Part shown: positions 53,686 through 61,998 of the stretch, in pieces | Numbering within the stretch: the first letter of the stretch is position 1 | Layout of the letters: every line of letters starts with the position of its first letter | From: Caldicellulosiruptor owensensis OL | Lineage (GTDB): Bacteria; Bacillota; Thermoanaerobacteria; Caldicellulosiruptorales; Caldicellulosiruptoraceae | Length of the DNA: 64,000 nucleotides | NCBI RefSeq assembly: GCF_000166335.1 | Contig: NC_014657.1 | Coordinates: forward strand, 1,170,501-1,234,500 | Direction of reading: 5' to 3' | The notes under the pieces: generated by a model | Database searches by the model: none | Told to the model about the DNA's origin: nothing | The model's input: only the letters and a program-made list of their open reading frames with translations | Made by a program: the position numbers and the translations under genes

Positions 53686-54771
53686 ATGGAAGATAGGATT
53701 TACTTAAATTTAAAGAGGAATGAAAAAAACATTCCAATTGTTTTTGTTGAGAGAATAGAAAAAATTAGAGAATATATTTTATCTTTTAACTGCTCAAATC
53801 TTGTAATATTTACTGACAGGTTGGTCTACAGGCTCTACAAAGATTTTATTGATAGCCTGCAGCACTCTTACCTCTATCTTTTTGATAAAGGTGAGGAATC
53901 AAAGTCAATAGAGTCTTACCTGAAAGCCATTGATTATCTTTTGGATAGAAATGTGGATAGAAGAGCTTTGTTTATTGCAATCGGTGGCGGGGTTGTTGGG
54001 GATGTAGTAGGGTTTATAGCATCTACATATAAACGTGGTGTAAGGCTCATTCACATTCCAACAACTCTTCTTTCAATGGTTGATAGTAGTATTGGTGGTA
54101 AGACTGGAATTAATTATAAATCTTATAAGAACCAGATTGGAACATTTTATCAACCTGAGATGATAATAATTTGCCCTCAGTTTTTAGGAACACTTCCAAA
54201 AAGCGAGGTTTTATCTGGCTTTGGTGAAATAATAAAATATGGTTTTACTTTAGACAAAAGTATATTGGATATTAAAGATAGATTTGAAAAAGATGTTTTT
54301 GAGATTTTTCAAGATAAAATACTTGCTATGCAGTTGATAAAGAAATCTATTAACTGTAAAGTTAAAGTTGTTGAAAAGGATGAAAAAGAATCATTTTTGA
54401 GAGAAATTCTGAATTTTGGCCACACAGTAGGTCATGCATTAGAGACGTATTACAATTACTATTTTTCTCATGGTATATTCGTTATTTTGGGAATGGTTGC
54501 TGAGATGATACTTTCAAACATTCTATTTAATTTTGATTTGTCAAACTTAGATTTTTTAATAAGAATTTTGGAGAAGAATAGTATAAAACTTCCTCAAAGA
54601 TTTGAGAAGAGCCAAATTATCTCAATTATGAAGTATGACAAGAAAAATATAAGTTCTTCTATAAGAATTGTTTTATTGAAGGATGTATGTGATTATGTTT
54701 TAGGTTACGAAATTAATGAAGATATTTTATATGAGGCACTTGATAAGTTCGAAAAAATTGTTTTATCTTAA
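53686..54771 (+). CDS. aroB: 3-dehydroquinate synthase
   Basis: 361 residues from ATG at 53686, 9 bp from AAAAGG; the ATG at 53677 touches that site. GGGVVGDVVGFIASTYKRGV (NAD), PTTLLSMVDSSIGGKTGIN (substrate Lys/Asn) and HTVGHALE (zinc His) are intact. It closes DAHP to 3-dehydroquinate in the shikimate pathway. Alone between terminators; other aro genes are elsewhere apart from aroH at 27163. Confidence 0.94.
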   Translation: MEDRIYLNLKRNEKNIPIVFVERIEKIREYILSFNCSNLVIFTDRLVYRLYKDFIDSLQHSYLYLFDKGEESKSIESYLKAIDYLLDRNVDRRALFIAIGGGVVGDVVGFIASTYKRGVRLIHIPTTLLSMVDSSIGGKTGINYKSYKNQIGTFYQPEMIIICPQFLGTLPKSEVLSGFGEIIKYGFTLDKSILDIKDRFEKDVFEIFQDKILAMQLIKKSINCKVKVVEKDEKESFLREILNFGHTVGHALETYYNYYFSHGIFVILGMVAEMILSNILFNFDLSNLDFLIRILEKNSIKLPQRFEKSQIISIMKYDKKNISSSIRIVLLKDVCDYVLGYEINEDILYEALDKFEKIVLS

Positions 54772-54799
54772 AATGCCTCAGTCTGACAAAGTCAAGAAG

Positions 54800-54868
54800 A
54801 AGCTCCCTTGTCTTGGCTATATAGCTCACGAATTATAAAAATAAATGCCAAGAAAAGGGAGCTTTTTT
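54800..54868 (+). terminator. Terminator after aroB
   Basis: AAGCTCCCTT (54800-54809) pairs with AAGGGAGCTT (54855-54864), and the inner TCTTGGC (54811-54817) with GCCAAGA (54847-54853), followed by TTTT. A long two-part stem closing a 29-base loop. Confidence 0.85.
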
Positions 54869-54901
54869 ATGTGTTAATTCTAATTTCTGCATCGTTATAC
54901 A

Positions 54902-55127
54902 TTATATCAAATACGAATCATTTTTGGTTTTAGTATTTTTGTCGATATAAATTTCTTCAAAGCCATCATTTGAAAAATAATTTTTTCTTATCTTTTCCTC
55001 ATTTTGAGATGAAATAATTTCCGTTTTTAAATTTATTATACTACTTTTGTTGTTTATTAGATGTATTTTCAGCAGCAACAATATTCAAGTTGTACAGAAT
55101 AGGAAATAACACCAGAAGTGAAATTAA
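54902..55127 (-). pseudogene. Remnant of a secreted-protein gene
   Basis: On the minus strand two open segments in different frames read like one broken protein: a hydrophobic signal-like stretch (LISLLVLFPILYNL, then AAENTSNKQQK) ending at a stop, then about 46 residues in another frame (INLKTEIISSQNEEK ... NDGFEEIYIDKN) ending at TAA 54902-54904. Neither has a ribosome site of its own. No family recognised. I see no intact gene between 54869 and 55170. Confidence 0.4.
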
Positions 55128-55174
55128 TACTGTTGTTTACAGAATTTTACAATTATTGATTTTTCTAATTTGCA

Positions 55175-55367
55175 TTACAAATCAACTCCCTTGAATATAA
55201 GCATCAATAATCTTTTACTAATAATACAAAAGTAAAATCCCACAATTCCGCCTATTGTATTCGCTATAATATCGTCTATGTCAAAACATCTGCCAGAATT
55301 GTTTGTCATTATCATACTAATTAACTGCAATACTTCTATGCATAAAGAAATCGGTCTAAGTTCACAG
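55175..55367 (-). pseudogene. VanZ-like protein fragment
   Basis: The minus strand encodes about 60 residues ending at TAA (55175-55177) that match the C-terminal half of VanZ-like membrane proteins: ISLCIEVLQLI, then GRCFDIDDIIANTIGGIVGFYF. The N-terminal half and start are missing; upstream sequence changes character near 55370. The stretch 55380-55479 holds no recognisable gene. VanZ relatives affect teicoplanin susceptibility. Confidence 0.65.
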
Positions 55368-55479
55368 TTTGATTTGAAGAGCTTGGAGGATTAACTCCGA
55401 AGGGTTGATTTTTCTCATCGATATCTACTGTTGACAGCGTTATCAAGTATTTTAAACTGCCGAAATTACCCATTAATTT

Positions 55480-55644
55480 TCAAACATTTTCGACTTACCT
55501 CTTGAGTGGTTTATTTATTTTATCATTATTATACCACACATGTAGAAACCTTACAATTGTAAGATCAGACAAAAAAAAATAAGCACATTCTCTCAATTTT
55601 TTGGTAAAATATCATACTATAAGTTCTAGTAACTAATTTTCAGC
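55480..55644. repeat. Promoter repeat, copy A
   Basis: About 163 bp nearly identical to copy B at 59466-59627 in the same orientation. The most conserved part is 55555-55640, a long AT-rich stretch. On the minus strand it carries a promoter, a TTACAATTGTAA dyad, a ribosome site and a four-codon frame (M-F-E-N-stop, start codon at 55487-55485). What follows on the minus strand is gene debris. Confidence 0.85.
55528..55562 (-). promoter_or_regulatory. Minus-strand promoter with BlaI-type operator (copy A)
   Basis: Reading on the minus strand: TTGTAA (55556-55551), 17-bp spacer, TATAAT (55533-55528). The 12-bp perfect palindrome TTACAATTGTAA (55551-55562) overlaps the -35. BlaI/MecI repressors bind TACA-N-TGTA-type dyads; the same core TACAATTGTA recurs at three other promoters here. 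Confidence 0.6.
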
Positions 55645-55755
55645 TTTCATCAATAATATGTATCCTTAACAGGTTTGTGTTATAATATATATAAATTTTG
55701 TTTTCCACCTCCTTCTTATATTCCACTTTCAGTACATTTTTATTTTATCATCAAC

Positions 55756-55965
55756 ACAGAAATAAGTAGAGTTTCTGAATTTCGCAGATGTATAAGGGTT
55801 TTCAGTGATTGGTTTTCAGAGATAGTGAATTCCTTTGATGTTCCGTATACAAATAGCACAACAGAAGGTTTTAACAACAAGATAAAGGTGTTAAAGAGGA
55901 ATGCATTTAGATATAGAAATTTTGAAAGATTTAGAAAGAGGATTTTATACAGTTGTGGTAGTTAG
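55756..55965 (+). pseudogene. ISL3-family transposase, C-terminal fragment
   Basis: The last about 65 codons match the C-terminus of ISL3 (DDE_Tnp_ISL3) transposases: FRRCIRVFSDWFSEI, then PYTNSTTEGFNNKIKVLKR and FRYRNFERFRKRILY. The frame is open back to about 55675 but that part (PPPSYIPLSVHF...) does not resemble the transposase. Catalytic N-terminal two-thirds are missing, so it is dead. Confidence 0.8.
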
Positions 55966-56131
55966 AAGTTGGAAAGTAAATATTTAAAACCCGCCGGAGG
56001 GATGGGGAAAGGTAGTATTAACTTTTTAAAATTATTTTCCTATAAGAGGTATATATGATATTAAATGTATGGTTGATAAAACTAAAAAGGTGGGCATTCA
56101 GAATACCCACCCCAACTCTTGACAAAGAACC
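55756..56131 (+). mobile_element. Right-hand remnant of an ISL3-family element
   Basis: Contains the transposase tail and, at 56116-56131, the sequence whose reverse complement is GGTTCTTTGTCAAGAG, the usual start of ISL3 terminal repeats. A small hairpin, GGTGGGCATTC with GAATACCCACC, lies just inside the end. The left end is not in the window at the expected distance. 56132-56292 holds no gene that I can see. Confidence 0.65.
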
Positions 56132-56292
56132 GTTTTTTCTTATAAATTCTAAGAGCTGCTCTTTTGTTAAAACATTTTACATAACAAAAGACTTCCCTCT
56201 TGGAAATTTTTGTTTATATTCTTTCTTACCAAGAAGGAGGTCCTTATACTTTACATAGTCTAAAATATTTAAATTTTGTCGAAAATGAAAAA

Positions 56293-57510
56293 TTAATTTT
56301 TAATAACATCATAATTCACTAAATTACCATTAACTTTGAACAAACGCTTAACTGTTTTACCTTCCAGTTTATAAATTGTACAACCCTCAGATGTCAAAAA
56401 AGAGTTTTTATCAAGAAAATAAATTTCTCCATTTACATAAATAGGCCAGTATGCATTCAAATCTTTTGAAATTTCCTCTATAAACTCTAAATTTCCTCTC
56501 TTAAAATCAAGAAAAACCAATTTCGCTCTAAAAGGTTCTTTGATATTAGAATAATCGCCAAATCCTTTATACTGTGGTTCACCCTGCGAGAAAATAAACT
56601 TATCTTCGGAAGTAAAACAACCCGGTGGATTACATAGCCCTGTATTTTTCGTAAACTCTGTTATTTTCCCTGTTAACACGTCTGCAACTGAAACCCAAAT
56701 ACATGCTGGATCAGCAGGAGTTGTAGTACTGATAGCAACATATCTGCTATCCCTGCTCCATGCAATAGAGTAAATGATTCTATATACATTATTGATTGGC
56801 AAATCTCCAAATCTTTCGGAAAGCAATTTCTTCTTGATATTTTTATTTAAATCAATCACAACCAATGATGTAGCAAGTTCATTTTCTTTATTATCGTTCT
56901 CTCCACAAGCTATATATCTTCCATTTGGTGATAGAACAGGCCAGCAAAATGACCCCTTTGCAACTTGTTTTAATATAAAACTGTTATTCGCAGAAGACTC
57001 TTTATTTTTTGAAGCAGGTTGAGACTTTAGAAGATACAGCCCTTTTTGAGTTGCAATAACAAACACATTTCTTTCTTTATTTACACTAATATATTCTATT
57101 TCCTCTGGCATTTGCTTGCAATAAACCTCTTTTTTGGATTTATAATCCACTAAAATTAGCTTTTTCAGATTTGCACTACAATATGCTACCTGTTCTATTC
57201 CCCATGCAAAAAAACGAGTTGGGAAATAACCCCATTCTGAAGTCATTTTATAGTCTATTTTAATTCTGAAAAGTAAATCTTCTCTACCACTACTATGCCT
57301 GATTTTGCCATAAAATAAAGCAAAAAAGTTACCATTTTCAGTTTTATCAAAACGCTCTACATAGCCTACTTTTTCTGAAATATTCCCTATTAAATGACTT
57401 ATAATAGCATAATAAATTATTCCTACTATTATTAATGTTATAAGTATACTTAAAAGTAAACTCTTATAGATATTTTTTATTTTTAAAACATTTAGTTTCA
57501 TATTACACAT
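56293..57510 (-). CDS. Membrane-anchored TolB-like beta-propeller protein
   Basis: 405 residues on the minus strand. One N-terminal membrane segment (about 15-40, LLLSILITLIIVGIIYYAII) and a large extracytoplasmic part with WD40/PD40-like repeats, for example WPVLSPNGRYIACG and SIAWSRDSRYVAIS. No catalytic motif is visible. It lies 123 bp downstream of the broken propeller-hydrolase gene and may be read from the same BlaI-type promoter. A paralogue-like protein is encoded at 60182-61415. Function unknown; a ligand-sensing or protein-binding surface role is a guess. Confidence 0.7.
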   Translation of the reverse strand: MCNMKLNVLKIKNIYKSLLLSILITLIIVGIIYYAIISHLIGNISEKVGYVERFDKTENGNFFALFYGKIRHSSGREDLLFRIKIDYKMTSEWGYFPTRFFAWGIEQVAYCSANLKKLILVDYKSKKEVYCKQMPEEIEYISVNKERNVFVIATQKGLYLLKSQPASKNKESSANNSFILKQVAKGSFCWPVLSPNGRYIACGENDNKENELATSLVVIDLNKNIKKKLLSERFGDLPINNVYRIIYSIAWSRDSRYVAISTTTPADPACIWVSVADVLTGKITEFTKNTGLCNPPGCFTSEDKFIFSQGEPQYKGFGDYSNIKEPFRAKLVFLDFKRGNLEFIEEISKDLNAYWPIYVNGEIYFLDKNSFLTSEGCTIYKLEGKTVKRLFKVNGNLVNYDVIKN

Positions 57511-57633
57511 TCTACCCCTTTTTAAAGCAACTATTCTAATATCAGTAAATAAATACTATTTGGCTGTATTTCTGGATAGTTCTATTAAAAATATAACTAT
57601 CTAACAGTCATTAATGTTCTTTATTATTGATTA

Positions 57634-59314
57634 TCAATCAGTTACATACTTATAGCGCCATAGCTCATACTTATTGTTAACTAAATTAGTATAAGTATGC
57701 CATCGACAGATTACTCGGTCATACCCACCCGTAGTGCTTTCATATACCACATATTCATTATTAGCATTTCTTGTGTAATACAACATTACATGGTAAGAGA
57801 ATATCTCCTTGTTTTAATAAAGAATAATCTCCTATATTGCCCAATGAAATTGACACACTTTTTAACTGTGTTGTACTGTGATGACTAGCTAGTCCCCAAC
57901 ATCTACTTACAAATCCTGAGCAATCAACTCCTGCTGTTCCTCCTACATAACCATGCTGAGAAGATGTATCAACATTTCCAGCTGCATATCCCTGACTAAT
58001 CTCACTATCAAAACCAGTCAAAGAGCTAAAACCACCCCAACAATAAGGAACTTGGTAATAGGATGTGTTATATGATTTTATAAAACAAGGTCTTTTCCAC
58101 CAATTTGGATTTGCTACTTTTGAACCATCATAGTTCTCCTTATTACAATACCACTGATGCCACTGATAATTTTGAGCCGTTGAAATTATTCGAGATCTGC
58201 TTATGCTGCTATTTGTAATAGAAGAAAAATATTTTTCTACCGATTTTTCAGATTGAACTACTGTATCATTTGGAATATTTTAATTTTTGTATTTTTCTGT
58301 ATATTTAATAAATTCTTCAAAAGATTGCCAAGAAGTAACCGTAAGTACATCAACACTCTTTTCAGAAGGTACCAGTACATAGACATTTCCTTCATCAATT
58401 ACAATAGGCCGTTGAGGAATAATATAATAAATATCAAGAGGAATTTGAACAGCTCTTTCAATTTTACCACTTTCACTGTCAAATCCAACTATCGAAATTC
58501 CATCTTTGTTTTCCAATTTCCAATATACTATATTTCCACTCATTCCAATATAGCGGTTAGTTCCTTGCTCAAATCCTGAAGGAAATTCAAAACGTATAAT
58601 TTTTCCTGTTAATGTATAAATCTGCCCTCCTATTACTTTTCCATTTTCCCAATTAAGCTTCCATACAATTTTATCATAAGACATATTATTTTTTTTCTCT
58701 TCTGCAATCGTAAGAGTTTTTGTGCCATTAGAATCTGGTATAAAGTTATTTATTTTCTTATCTTTTAATATCACTGTTTTAATTCCTCTTTCATCTGAAA
58801 TTACGACATATGGTCCATCTTCACTAACTCCAAAATCAGATAATGGCTCCAAATAAACTTGTCTTTGTAAGGATTTGATTTCGACTTGACCATTCAATAT
58901 TGTAATCAAACTGTTTAACCCAGCATCAAATAAATATATCTTCCCTACCTTATCAACTGCCATATTGTAAATCCAATAATTCTCTGGGAAAAATATTCTA
59001 TCAATTAAGTTTCCATTGGTTTTACTGTATATTAAAACCCTATGATGAACATTGTCAAGTACATATACTTTGTCTCCTTTGACATCAAAGGCATTTGGAC
59101 CTTCGGGACCACTTAGCCCAGCTGAACCCGTGTATTCGATTCCCTCTTCAGATACAGGAATACTTACAATTTTCTTAAAGTTGGAAAGCTTAAAGTCTTC
59201 TTTAACTTCTTTACTATCAGTTGCACTGGTTTTGATAGTTAAAAAAGATAAAGAAGAGAATAAAATCAAACTACAGATTATCAAACACGCTATCATTTTC
59301 TTATAATTTTTCAT
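57634..59314 (-). pseudogene. Secreted NHL-type propeller fused to NlpC/P60 hydrolase, broken gene
   Basis: Minus strand. ATG at 59314 follows AAGGAGTG; the first 344 codons give a signal peptide and an NHL/SMP-30-like propeller (GPEGPNAFDVKGDKVYVLD, ENYWIYNMAVDKVGKIYLFD). TAA at 58280-58282 interrupts the frame, but the same frame goes on for about 155 codons into an NlpC/P60-type domain with Cys in GVDCSGFVSRCWG. After GDILL (near 57800) the frame shifts by one base; the next frame supplies HVMLYYTRN (catalytic His) and runs to TGA at 57634-57636. One ancestral protein of about 560 residues, now with two lesions. The propeller part may still be made as a truncated secreted protein. Confidence 0.8.
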
Positions 59315-59465
59315 TACAGATTCACTCCTTCCTTGATATATCTCTAAATTTTAACAATAATATGAAGATCCTTGTCACATTGAGTAATTTTGCCTTTGTA
59401 TTACTATTGTTGCTATTTTGTTTTGCTTAATATTAGAGTCATTTTAAATCTACTTTTACTAATTT

Positions 59466-59627
59466 CCTAACATTTTTGACTCACCTCTTGAATAGTTTTT
59501 TGTTTATTATTATTATACCACGCATGTAGAAACACTACAATTGTAATATCAGACAAAAAAAATAAGCACATTCTCTCAATTTTTTGGTAAAATATCATAC
59601 TATAAGTTCTAATAACTAATTTTCAGC
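59466..59627. repeat. Promoter repeat, copy B
   Basis: About 162 bp, nearly identical to copy A (55480-55644), same orientation. The minus-strand promoter in it points at the propeller-hydrolase gene starting at 59314. It also encodes a four-codon frame (M-L-G-N-stop, start codon at 59473-59471) after AGAGGTGAG. The two copies differ by scattered substitutions and small indels, with the block around 59550-59610 almost unchanged. Confidence 0.85.
59512..59546 (-). promoter_or_regulatory. Minus-strand promoter with BlaI-type operator (copy B)
   Basis: Minus strand: TTGTAG (59540-59535), 17-bp spacer, TATAAT (59517-59512). The palindrome TACAATTGTA (59536-59545) overlaps the -35. It drives towards the gene at 59314 with a leader of about 190 nt. 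Confidence 0.6.
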
Positions 59628-59704
59628 ATAGAAGAATAGAAAGACATGTTTAGGCTTGAATCTTTTTGTATAAAAATCTCCAAAAAAACTTTTCAAAAAC
59701 CTCT

Positions 59705-59754
59705 TTACAAATTGGTTTTTACTATTGTAAAATATATATGTAACTACAATTGTA
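59705..59754 (+). promoter_or_regulatory. Promoter with two BlaI-type operators before a blaI stub
   Basis: TTACAA (59705-59710), 17 bp, TAAAAT (59728-59733). TACTATTGTA (59720-59729) overlaps the -10 and TACAATTGTA (59745-59754) lies 15 bp further on. The layout and much of the sequence (59690-59822) repeat the blaI promoter at 61533-61660. Confidence 0.6.
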
Positions 59755-59772
59755 AAAGAGAGTAATGTAAAA

Positions 59773-59835
59773 ATGAAAAAGGATTTATTAAAGCCATTAA
59801 AAGCAGAGTTAGAGGTGAGATTAAAAAAACATTAA
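59773..59835 (+). pseudogene. blaI stub (first ~17 codons only)
   Basis: ATG at 59773 begins MKKDLLKPLKAELEVRLKKH then TAA. Residues 2-16 repeat the start of the intact blaI at 61611 (NKDLLKPSEAELEV), then the sequence decays. A duplicated blaI reduced to promoter plus N-terminus. 59836-60028 shows no gene. Confidence 0.75.
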
Positions 59836-60028
59836 ATGGGAGTGAAGAAAGGTTTATCAATAAAAATTGTTTTAATAAGGAAGAGAAATTAAATAAGAAT
59901 GATAAACATGTTTAGCATAAATAACTATGTTTTTGAAATATATGTATAAAACAGGGGTGATAGTTATGTTTTGTTGTAGTTTCGATACTTCTTGAACATC
60001 CTAAAAACACTGAAATATTCTATTTTGA

Positions 60029-60136
60029 GCTCAAAAATTTGATTCAGATTCATCTAAATACAATAACGGATGTAAATTGACTGATAATTATAGCGAATTT
60101 GTCAAATTATGCAAAGACAGAGGTATCGTTTGGTAA
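60029..60136 (+). other. Possible C-terminal coding fragment
   Basis: An open stretch of 35 codons with no start, between TGA 60026-60028 and TAA 60134-60136 (contains KLTDNYSEFVKLCKDRG). Codon use looks coding but no family is recognised and no ribosome site is present; perhaps debris of a lost gene. Confidence 0.2.
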
Positions 60137-60181
60137 TTTAAAATTAGATCATACAAATCACAGAAACGAGGAGAAGTAAAA

Positions 60182-61415
60182 ATGTGTAATATATCAAAAA
60201 CGACAAAAAAAATATTTATTTTGATAACTGTTTTTATTTTATTTTCTTTTCTTAAATTTATTAATAGTCAACCATTATTGCAAATAGTATATTGTAAAGA
60301 TCTTTTTGAATATTTTCCCAAAATGAAAGGAAATTTTAATAATATCCTTTTGAAAACATTTAAAAAGGATAAAGATGAAAATTTGATTATTGCTATTGAC
60401 TCAAACAGATTTATTGGACTTTCTAACAATGAAGATGCATATTTTATTAAAGACTTTGAGAAAAACTATACAAAGTTGATATACAAAATTACTGAAAAAA
60501 AACTTTCTTAGCATTGCCGAAAACTTTGATGGAAGATATTTTTATTGGATAGATGGAAAAAGAAGAAAAGGATATTTATATCAAAGTTGTAATTGGAAGT
60601 TATATGCATATGATATTAATACCAATACTATCTGCTTGATTGATAAATGTAATGAAACAAGTATTTCAGCTAATGATGATATGAAAGCCAAAGCAAGTGT
60701 TATGTGGAGAGATATATTTGCACACAATGGCAAAGTTGTTTACTTAAATTACGAAAAGGATAAGAAAGGAATTATCTATTTAGTTGTAAAGTTATATGAT
60801 CTAAAAACAAAAAAATATTCCATAATTGAAAAAATACCTGAAAAAGAAAATAGATTAATATATCCTCCATCTATTTATGGTGATAATATAGTTTGGTGTA
60901 TATCAAATATTATAGAAACTCATACAATGAGGATAGAAAGTGGAGAAATATACTTATATAATATCGAAAAAAAGATAAAAACGAAAATTTCTCCAAATAA
61001 CGAACTTGTAATGCCAAGGATTTACAAAAATTATGTTATTGCTCTTCGCCATATAAATGGCATAAGTTCTCAAGATCAAATAGTTTTATGTGATATATCA
61101 AAAGCACCAATTAGATGGAAAATAATAGTATACCCTGAATTGTATTCTATGAAAAATTCAAATATGATTACATTTGCAGACCCATATGTTTCAGGAGGAT
61201 ATTTGTCTTGGTACGGCAATTACTTAAAAGACGGTATTTATATATTTTCATTAAAAGGTTTAAAATATTACAAGATTCCATATTTAAAACTGCAGAAGGG
61301 ATATTCCAATTATATCATGCTTTATTCTGAAACTCCTTCTACTAATTTATTTATAAGAAATTATTTTAAAGAAAACACTAACAAAAAATATAGTGAGTAT
61401 TTAATTTTAAAGTAA
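60182..61415 (+). pseudogene. Secreted beta-propeller-like protein split at an A8 run
   Basis: ATG at 60182 follows GAGGAG. The first frame gives an N-terminal hydrophobic segment (KKIFILITVFILFSFL) and 109 residues, stopping at TAG 60509-60511. The protein clearly continues in the -1 frame (NFLSIAENFDGRYFYWIDG... DIFAHNGKVVYLNYEKD) to TAA at 61413-61415, about 411 residues in all. The switch is at A8, 60495-60502; one more A would restore the frame. The sequence has propeller-like repeats and shares its start pattern (MCNxxK plus membrane segment) with the protein at 56293. It may be dead or rescued by polymerase slippage. Confidence 0.65.
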
Positions 61416-61461
61416 ATAGCCAACAATTGTAAATTGATAATGGCAATTGATTAAGATAACA

Positions 61462-61494
61462 GGGGCTGTCCAAAAGGACAGTCTCATTATTTTT
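61462..61494 (+). terminator. Probable terminator before blaI
   Basis: GGGGCTGTCC (61462-61471) pairs with GGACAGTCTC (61476-61485) around a 4-base loop with a G-U pair and mismatch near the base, followed by ATTATTTTTAC. Confidence 0.55.
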
Positions 61495-61543
61495 ACTTTT
61501 CAGTTATAAAAAAAGAAATAAAAATCATTTCAAAAAACCTTCT

Positions 61544-61593
61544 TTACAAAATACTTTTTACTATTGTAAAATATATTTGTAATCACAATTGTA
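61544..61593 (+). promoter_or_regulatory. blaI promoter with BlaI-type operators
   Basis: TTACAA (61544-61549), 17 bp, TAAAAT (61567-61572). TACTATTGTA (61559-61568) overlaps the -10 and ACAATTGT (61585-61592) lies downstream, just before AAGGAGAG. Suggests autoregulation of blaI and the protease gene. Confidence 0.65.
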
Positions 61594-61610
61594 AAAGGAG
61601 AGTGAAGCAA

Positions 61611-61991
61611 ATGAACAAGGATTTATTAAAGCCATCAGAAGCTGAGTTAGAGGTTATGAAAGTTTTGTGGGAAGAAGGAAAGGCGCTCAGTGCACCAGAG
61701 ATAGTGCAAAAGTTAAAAGAAAAAGACATCAAATGGGAAAAGTCAACCATATACACCTTGATTGACAGGCTGGCAAAGAAAAAGGCAATAAAACAAGAGA
61801 AAAAGGATAAGCTTTACTATTACAGTCCATCAATTAGCAAAGAGGAATACGCAAAGATAGAAACAGCAAGGGTATTGAATAAGCTATTTAATGGCTCTGT
61901 AAAAGATTTAATAGCAGCATTAATTGAAAGTGGAAACTTAAAAAAAGAAGAGCTTGAGGAGATTAAGAAGTTATTAGGAAAAGAGGAGTAG
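61611..61991 (+). CDS. blaI: BlaI/MecI-family repressor
   Basis: 126 residues from ATG at 61611, AAGGAGAG 8 bp upstream (a GTG three codons earlier overlaps that site). Winged-helix Penicillinase_R protein: LLKPSEAELEVMKVLWEEG, then KWEKSTIYTLIDRLAKKKAI as recognition helix, and a C-terminal dimerisation helix set. Relatives are cleaved when a membrane M56 protease is activated, which releases target promoters. The protease gene follows after 7 bp. Operators for it occur at this and three other local promoters. Confidence 0.92.
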   Translation: MNKDLLKPSEAELEVMKVLWEEGKALSAPEIVQKLKEKDIKWEKSTIYTLIDRLAKKKAIKQEKKDKLYYYSPSISKEEYAKIETARVLNKLFNGSVKDLIAALIESGNLKKEELEEIKKLLGKEE

Positions 61992-61998
61992 AGATGAG

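Noticed and set aside
56276-56283. TTGTCGAA, a match to the Spo0A box
   Set aside because: Lies just past the end of a minus-strand gene, not at a promoter; a match this short is expected by chance.
57697-57888. 63-codon plus-strand open frame
   Set aside because: Antisense to the NlpC/P60 part, which is clearly the real coding strand.
58253-58579. 108-codon plus-strand open frame
   Set aside because: Opposite the propeller part of the broken hydrolase; Asn/Arg/Phe-rich translation without family pattern.
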